Positions 60,532 through 64,000 of a DNA stretch of 64,000 bases are shown here, in pieces (positions within the stretch are counted from its first letter, which is position 1; each line of letters begins with the position of its first letter). Under the pieces are notes generated by a model, which ran no database searches, was not told the origin of the DNA, and saw only the letters and a list, made by a program, of their open reading frames with translations. The DNA lies in the NCBI RefSeq assembly GCF_002741015.1, contig NZ_CP016616.1:5172501-5236500 (forward strand), given 5' to 3'. This stretch comes from Microvirga ossetica. Its GTDB lineage: Bacteria > Pseudomonadota > Alphaproteobacteria > Rhizobiales > Beijerinckiaceae. The position numbers and the translations under genes are program-made.

Positions 60532-61980
60532 TCATCCTCGGCGAGCGAGCGGCAGGGAATAGGGAGCCAGCGTGGAGAGGGGGCGACCCTGCGGATCGTC
60601 CATTTCTGCCCGTCGGCAGGCGCGTTTCTGCGCGTCCTGCAGTTCTCGAATCGCACCGTCGTAGTCCAGATTGACGGCGCGATGGTCCTTCACGACAGCT
60701 TGTCCGTCCACATAAACGTCGCGAATGGCGCGCTCCGCAGCACAATGGATCAGATTGCGGAGCGGATCGTGGATCGGCTGCATGGCCGGATGGCTCAGAT
60801 CCACCAGGGCCAAGTCTGCCTTGGATCCGGCCACCAATCGCCCGATATCGCTGCGACCAAGGGCTTGTGCTCCACCAATCGTCGCGGCGGAAAACAGGCC
60901 GCCCGTATCGAGGTCGAAGACGCTGCGGCCGGAAACGCGCGAACAGATCAGCGCCTCCCGCATCTCTTCGAGCATGTTGAACGGATAGCTGTCGGTGCCG
61001 ATGCCGACATTGACGCCTGCGCGGCGATAGGCGCCGAGGCTTTCCAGGGTCATGCCGCTGCGTGCAAAGGTGACGGGGCAGTGAGCGACCGACGTGCCGC
61101 TTTTAGCGAGTCGTGCTAGATCGTCACGGCTGCGCTGCCGGGTCCAGGAATGATGGTCGAGAAAGATGCAGTGGCCAAGGATCAGGTCCGGCCCAAGGAC
61201 GCCGAGGCGGTCGAGCATAGCCGGGGCGGTCTCGCCCGTACGGCGCAGCAACTCCTCGTGCTCGGCCATGGTCTGAGCCGCATGGATGGTGATACGCATC
61301 CCGCGGCTGCGGGCTTCGGCGACAGCCTCCTGGATCAGCTCTTCGGAACAGGTCTCGATCTGCGATGGCGCGATCACGCCATCGATACGGCCGCTGGGAT
61401 GCGCGCGAGCCTGCTCCACGAAAGCCAGAGCCTCGGCGTAGCGCTCGCGTCCCTGAGCCAAGTTCCACTCGAAGTCGAGGCGGTGGCTTCCGGCCATGCG
61501 CCACTGCGCCTCTCGAAATCCGGGTGCGAGGTATGACCGCAATCCGCTGTTGGCAGCGAGGGAGAGCCATTTCGGGGCCGGCGATGCGATATCGAGATGG
61601 GTGGTCACGCCGCTGCGCATCAGATCGCCCAGCATCACAGTCTGGCAGGCGGCCTTGGCATCTTCGTCCGCATCGATCAGAGCCGAATACTCGTAGAGAG
61701 CGTTCCCCCATAGCGCCGCCGTCCCGACATCCTCGAACAGGCCCTTCGCGAGCGGCTCGTCGCCGGAATGGCAATGGATGTTGACGAGGCCCGGCATCAC
61801 CATGATGGCCGCGCCGGCAATCTCCGCATCCGCATGGCCTTGATAGGAGGGACCTACATACAGAATGCCAGCCTTGGAGAAGGCCACATCGGCATCCTGC
61901 ATGTAGATGTGTTGCGCGGCCGCCTCGTCCCACGCGACCACCCAGGCTGCCTTCCGAACGACGCTTATTGTGTCAGTCAT
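60532..61980 (-). CDS. ATZ/TRZ-type amidohydrolase (copy 2)
   Basis: 482 residues. Active-site motifs: 'VNIHCHSGDEP' (HxH), 'ITIHAAQTMAEHEE', 'ILGHCIFLDHHSW' and 'GIGTDSYPFNML'. It is the paralogue of the 58378-59829 protein but clearly diverged, so the two probably handle different intermediates. It lies between the dihydropyrimidinase-like gene and the racemase in one minus-strand run. Confidence 0.92.
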   Translation of the reverse strand: MTDTISVVRKAAWVVAWDEAAAQHIYMQDADVAFSKAGILYVGPSYQGHADAEIAGAAIMVMPGLVNIHCHSGDEPLAKGLFEDVGTAALWGNALYEYSALIDADEDAKAACQTVMLGDLMRSGVTTHLDIASPAPKWLSLAANSGLRSYLAPGFREAQWRMAGSHRLDFEWNLAQGRERYAEALAFVEQARAHPSGRIDGVIAPSQIETCSEELIQEAVAEARSRGMRITIHAAQTMAEHEELLRRTGETAPAMLDRLGVLGPDLILGHCIFLDHHSWTRQRSRDDLARLAKSGTSVAHCPVTFARSGMTLESLGAYRRAGVNVGIGTDSYPFNMLEEMREALICSRVSGRSVFDLDTGGLFSAATIGGAQALGRSDIGRLVAGSKADLALVDLSHPAMQPIHDPLRNLIHCAAERAIRDVYVDGQAVVKDHRAVNLDYDGAIRELQDAQKRACRRAEMDDPQGRPLSTLAPYSLPLARRG

Positions 61981-62051
61981 GATCTACCGAGCCAATGAGA
62001 ATGCATTGAGTGTCGATGGGCAAACCTGCCCTAGGCGCTGACAGAGATCGA

Positions 62052-63545
62052 TCACAGGAGTCGTGCGCCGAAATTGGTGGCAGGATCGAACTCCGGGCTC
62101 AGCCTTCCGGTCGGCCGCATGGCGGCGGAGCAGCCACGCAGTTGCAGTTCTCCGGATCCCGGAGCAGCCTGCAGCCTTTCGTTGGCGACGATCGTTTCGC
62201 CGCGGCGCAGGACAGTCTCCGGCCAGCCCTTCAGCCTGCGACCCGCAAAGGGGTTGTAGCCTACATTGTCGTGCAGTCCGTCGTTCGTGAGCGTCACCTC
62301 ACGGTCTGGATTCCAGATAGTGATGTCCGCGTCGGCGCCAACCGCGATGGCGCCCTTGCGCGGGTGAAGTCCGTAGATCTTTGCCGGAGCTGTGGCCGTC
62401 AGCTCCACGAATTTTTCAAGGCTCGACCGTCCTTGGCTGACCATGGCGTCGAAGAGCAGCGGCAGACGCGTTTCGAGCCCGGGCAGCCCGTTCGCGATCT
62501 GTTTGAAATCCGGATGAGCGCCCGCGGCGAGCTTGCCGCTGGAATCGAACCTGTAAGGGGCGTGGTCGGAGGAGACGACCTGAAGGTCGCCAAGATCGAG
62601 CCCTCGCCACAGCGCGTCCTGGTCCGACGTGGTGCGGGGAGGAGGACTGCACATCCATTTGGCGCCCTCAAGACCCGGACGGTCTAGGTCCTGCGCCGTC
62701 AGGAAGAGATATTGCGGGCAGGTTTCGGCAAAGACCTTGATACCCTCGCCACGCGCGCGCCGAACAACAGCGGCACCCTCCGCGGTGGAGACGTGGAACA
62801 GCATGATAGGCTGATCCAGGAGCTGCGAAAAGCGGACGAGACGTTCGAACGCCTCGATCTCGCACACGCGCGGATGACTCACGCCGTGGAACTTCGGCTC
62901 GATATGGCCGCGGGCGACGAGCCTCTCGGCCATCCACTTGATCATGCCGTGATTCTCGGCATGGGCGCAGACCATGGCTCCGTGCTTGCGGGCAATCATC
63001 ATCACGTCGAGGATCTGCTCGTCGAGCAGGCGTACGCGATCATAGGTCATGAATATCTTGATCGACCGATGGCCGGATTCGATCAGCCGGGGGAGATCCT
63101 GTTCCAGAGTTTCGGGAGTAGGATCGGAAATCCAAAGGTGGAAGGCGTAGTCCGTCACCGCGCCGGCGGCAGCAAGACGTGAGTAGTTCTCCACGACATC
63201 GCGCAGACTGTCGCCTCGATGCTGCGCTGCGAAAGAGATGACGGTGGTCGTTCCGCCGAACGCCGCAGAGCGGGTTGCCGTTTCGAACGTATCCGCATTC
63301 ATCAATCCGCCGCCGGAGAGCTGCTCGATATGGCAATGAGCATCCACGCCGCCGGGGAGAACCAACTTGCCTGCGGCATCGAGGGTTCTGCGTGCCTGGA
63401 GCCCACGGCCGAGCGCGGCGATCTCGCCTCCTTCAATCGCCACATCCATCACGGAGACGCCTTCGGTGGTGGCGACGCGTCCGCCTTTGATGACGAGATC
63501 GTATTCGATCAATGGATCCCCCAAGTTCCAGGGCGCTAGCTTCAT
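62052..63545 (-). CDS. Dihydropyrimidinase/hydantoinase-like hydrolase
   Basis: About 497 residues of the cyclic amidohydrolase family. It has 'GGVDAHCHIEQLSGGG' (HxH), the Lys that is carbamylated in the family ('RSIKIFMTYDRVRL'), 'VCAHAENHGMI', 'LFHVSTAEGAAVV' and the Asp in 'VSSDHAPYRF'. It opens six- or five-membered cyclic ureides such as dihydropyrimidines or hydantoins. ATG 63545 is used; a TTG at 63563 adds six residues. With the racemase it suggests a hydantoin-type route, but no carbamoylase is visible in the window. Confidence 0.92.
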   Translation of the reverse strand: MKLAPWNLGDPLIEYDLVIKGGRVATTEGVSVMDVAIEGGEIAALGRGLQARRTLDAAGKLVLPGGVDAHCHIEQLSGGGLMNADTFETATRSAAFGGTTTVISFAAQHRGDSLRDVVENYSRLAAAGAVTDYAFHLWISDPTPETLEQDLPRLIESGHRSIKIFMTYDRVRLLDEQILDVMMIARKHGAMVCAHAENHGMIKWMAERLVARGHIEPKFHGVSHPRVCEIEAFERLVRFSQLLDQPIMLFHVSTAEGAAVVRRARGEGIKVFAETCPQYLFLTAQDLDRPGLEGAKWMCSPPPRTTSDQDALWRGLDLGDLQVVSSDHAPYRFDSSGKLAAGAHPDFKQIANGLPGLETRLPLLFDAMVSQGRSSLEKFVELTATAPAKIYGLHPRKGAIAVGADADITIWNPDREVTLTNDGLHDNVGYNPFAGRRLKGWPETVLRRGETIVANERLQAAPGSGELQLRGCSAAMRPTGRLSPEFDPATNFGARLL

Positions 63546-63667
63546 CCGTTTCGATGCCCGCAATCTATGCAGATGAATTGAACCTCAGCAAGGAGAAGTT
63601 GACGACGACAGGCATCGATTCGATGGACCTTTCGCGGCCGAGCAGGATGGAAAGGAACCCATATCGA

Positions 63668-64000
63668 TCAACTGCTCCTGATGTGAGGCAGCACGTAGGC
63701 CGGGGCTGCCGCGCGGAGGCCGCACCAAGTGCAGGCAGCGGTGACCGCTACCACTATCACCGCTGGGCCGATAAAGGGGTCGTTTCCGCCACGCAGCAGG
63801 CTGACGGCGAAGGGGCATAGCGATGCACCGAGATAGCCGATGCTCTGAGACATTCCCGAGAGCATGGCGGTCACCTCCGCGGTCGGAGCCCTAAGAGTGA
63901 CGAAGAGCAGCGCAAGGCCAAACAGGCCGCCCTGACCCAGCCCGAGAATCAGCGCCCAAATAAGCCGTGTTGAAAGCGGGGCGTAGAGCAGACCGAGAAA
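63668..64000 (-). CDS. MFS transporter (CynX/NimT-like), C-terminal part
   Basis: The minus-strand frame is open from the window edge to a stop at 63668, about 110 residues. It shows hydrophobic helices and 'LILGLGQGGLFGLALLF' then 'TAMLSGMSQSIGYLGA', typical of the last third of CynX/NimT-type transporters (cyanate, nitroimidazole or similar small nitrogen compounds). It is upstream of the dihydropyrimidinase-like gene on the same strand, so it may import the substrate of this island. Its N-terminus is outside the window. Confidence 0.8.
   Translation of the reverse strand, partial: FLGLLYAPLSTRLIWALILGLGQGGLFGLALLFVTLRAPTAEVTAMLSGMSQSIGYLGASLCPFAVSLLRGGNDPFIGPAVIVVAVTAACTWCGLRAAAPAYVLPHIRSS

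Noticed and set aside
1..64000. tRNA, rRNA, riboswitch or replication/attachment sites
   Set aside because: Reading the gaps showed no cloverleaf with CCA, no rRNA-like stretch, no recognised riboswitch core and no integrase/att pair. Both mobile elements are simple IS copies.

Overview
The window looks like chromosomal DNA of a GC-rich alphaproteobacterium, most likely in the Hyphomicrobiales (Methylobacteriaceae/Microvirga-like). This rests on GC-rich codon use, an alphaproteobacterial ectoine-degradation operon, Aap-type amino-acid transport genes, an alternative chemotaxis operon and rhizobial-type IS3 and IS630 elements. The genus is inference; there is no rRNA or tRNA gene in the window to place it.

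Layout. (1) 1-692: end of a patatin-like lipase. (2) 906-12928: a chemotaxis-like operon made of a soluble receptor with two signalling tips (split by an IS3 element at about 2284-3480), a triple-CheW scaffold, CheB, CheR, CheA, a small STAS-like protein, a CheY-like receiver, a CheC-type phosphatase and a PAS-PAS hybrid histidine kinase. (3) 12970-19132, minus strand: class III cyclase-TPR protein, PAP2/vanadium-haloperoxidase-like protein with a Gly-Gly-Ala tail, and a leaderless subtilase. The subtilase is cut in two by an IS630 element at 13347-14397, and the pieces rejoin in frame across the TA duplication. (4) 19412-34730: ectoine/5-hydroxyectoine uptake and breakdown. In transcription order these are enuR, eutB, eutC, doeA, doeB, ehuB, ehuC, ehuD, ehuA, doeC, doeD, ald and an M20 deacylase, with a divergent doeX/asnC. 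(5) 34805-37965: a LuxR-type regulator whose receiver lacks the phosphoacceptor Asp, divergent from a NarX-like kinase and its NarL-like regulator. (6) 38145-49505: a small HhH protein, then a 2482-residue animal-type haem peroxidase with RTX repeats followed by its type I secretion ATPase and membrane-fusion protein. (7) 49587-53048: two FAD-dependent amine/amino-acid oxidases and a flavodoxin-fold reductase. (8) 53072-64000: AapJQM-type amino-acid transporter without its ATPase, a YtcJ-like amidohydrolase, two paralogous ATZ/TRZ-type amidohydrolases, an Asp/Glu/hydantoin racemase, a dihydropyrimidinase-like hydrolase and the end of a CynX/NimT-like MFS transporter. This last group looks like a catabolic island for a nitrogen heterocycle.

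How the parts work together. In the ectoine block, EhuABCD imports the solute and EutB/EutC are thought to convert hydroxyectoine. DoeA opens the ring, DoeB (or the M20 enzyme) deacetylates, and DoeD transaminates diaminobutyrate. DoeC oxidises the aspartate semialdehyde, and Ald could return alanine to pyruvate if DoeD uses pyruvate as acceptor. EnuR and DoeX are the expected regulators. The giant peroxidase resembles the Mn(II)-oxidising MopA type; it keeps the haem-pocket residues and lies with a dedicated exporter, downstream of a palindrome-rich control region. The most unusual items are the peroxidase with a coiled-coil insertion, the cyclase/PAP2/subtilase trio, the IS insertion into a hairpin within a two-tip receptor gene, and the receiver with Gly in place of its Asp.
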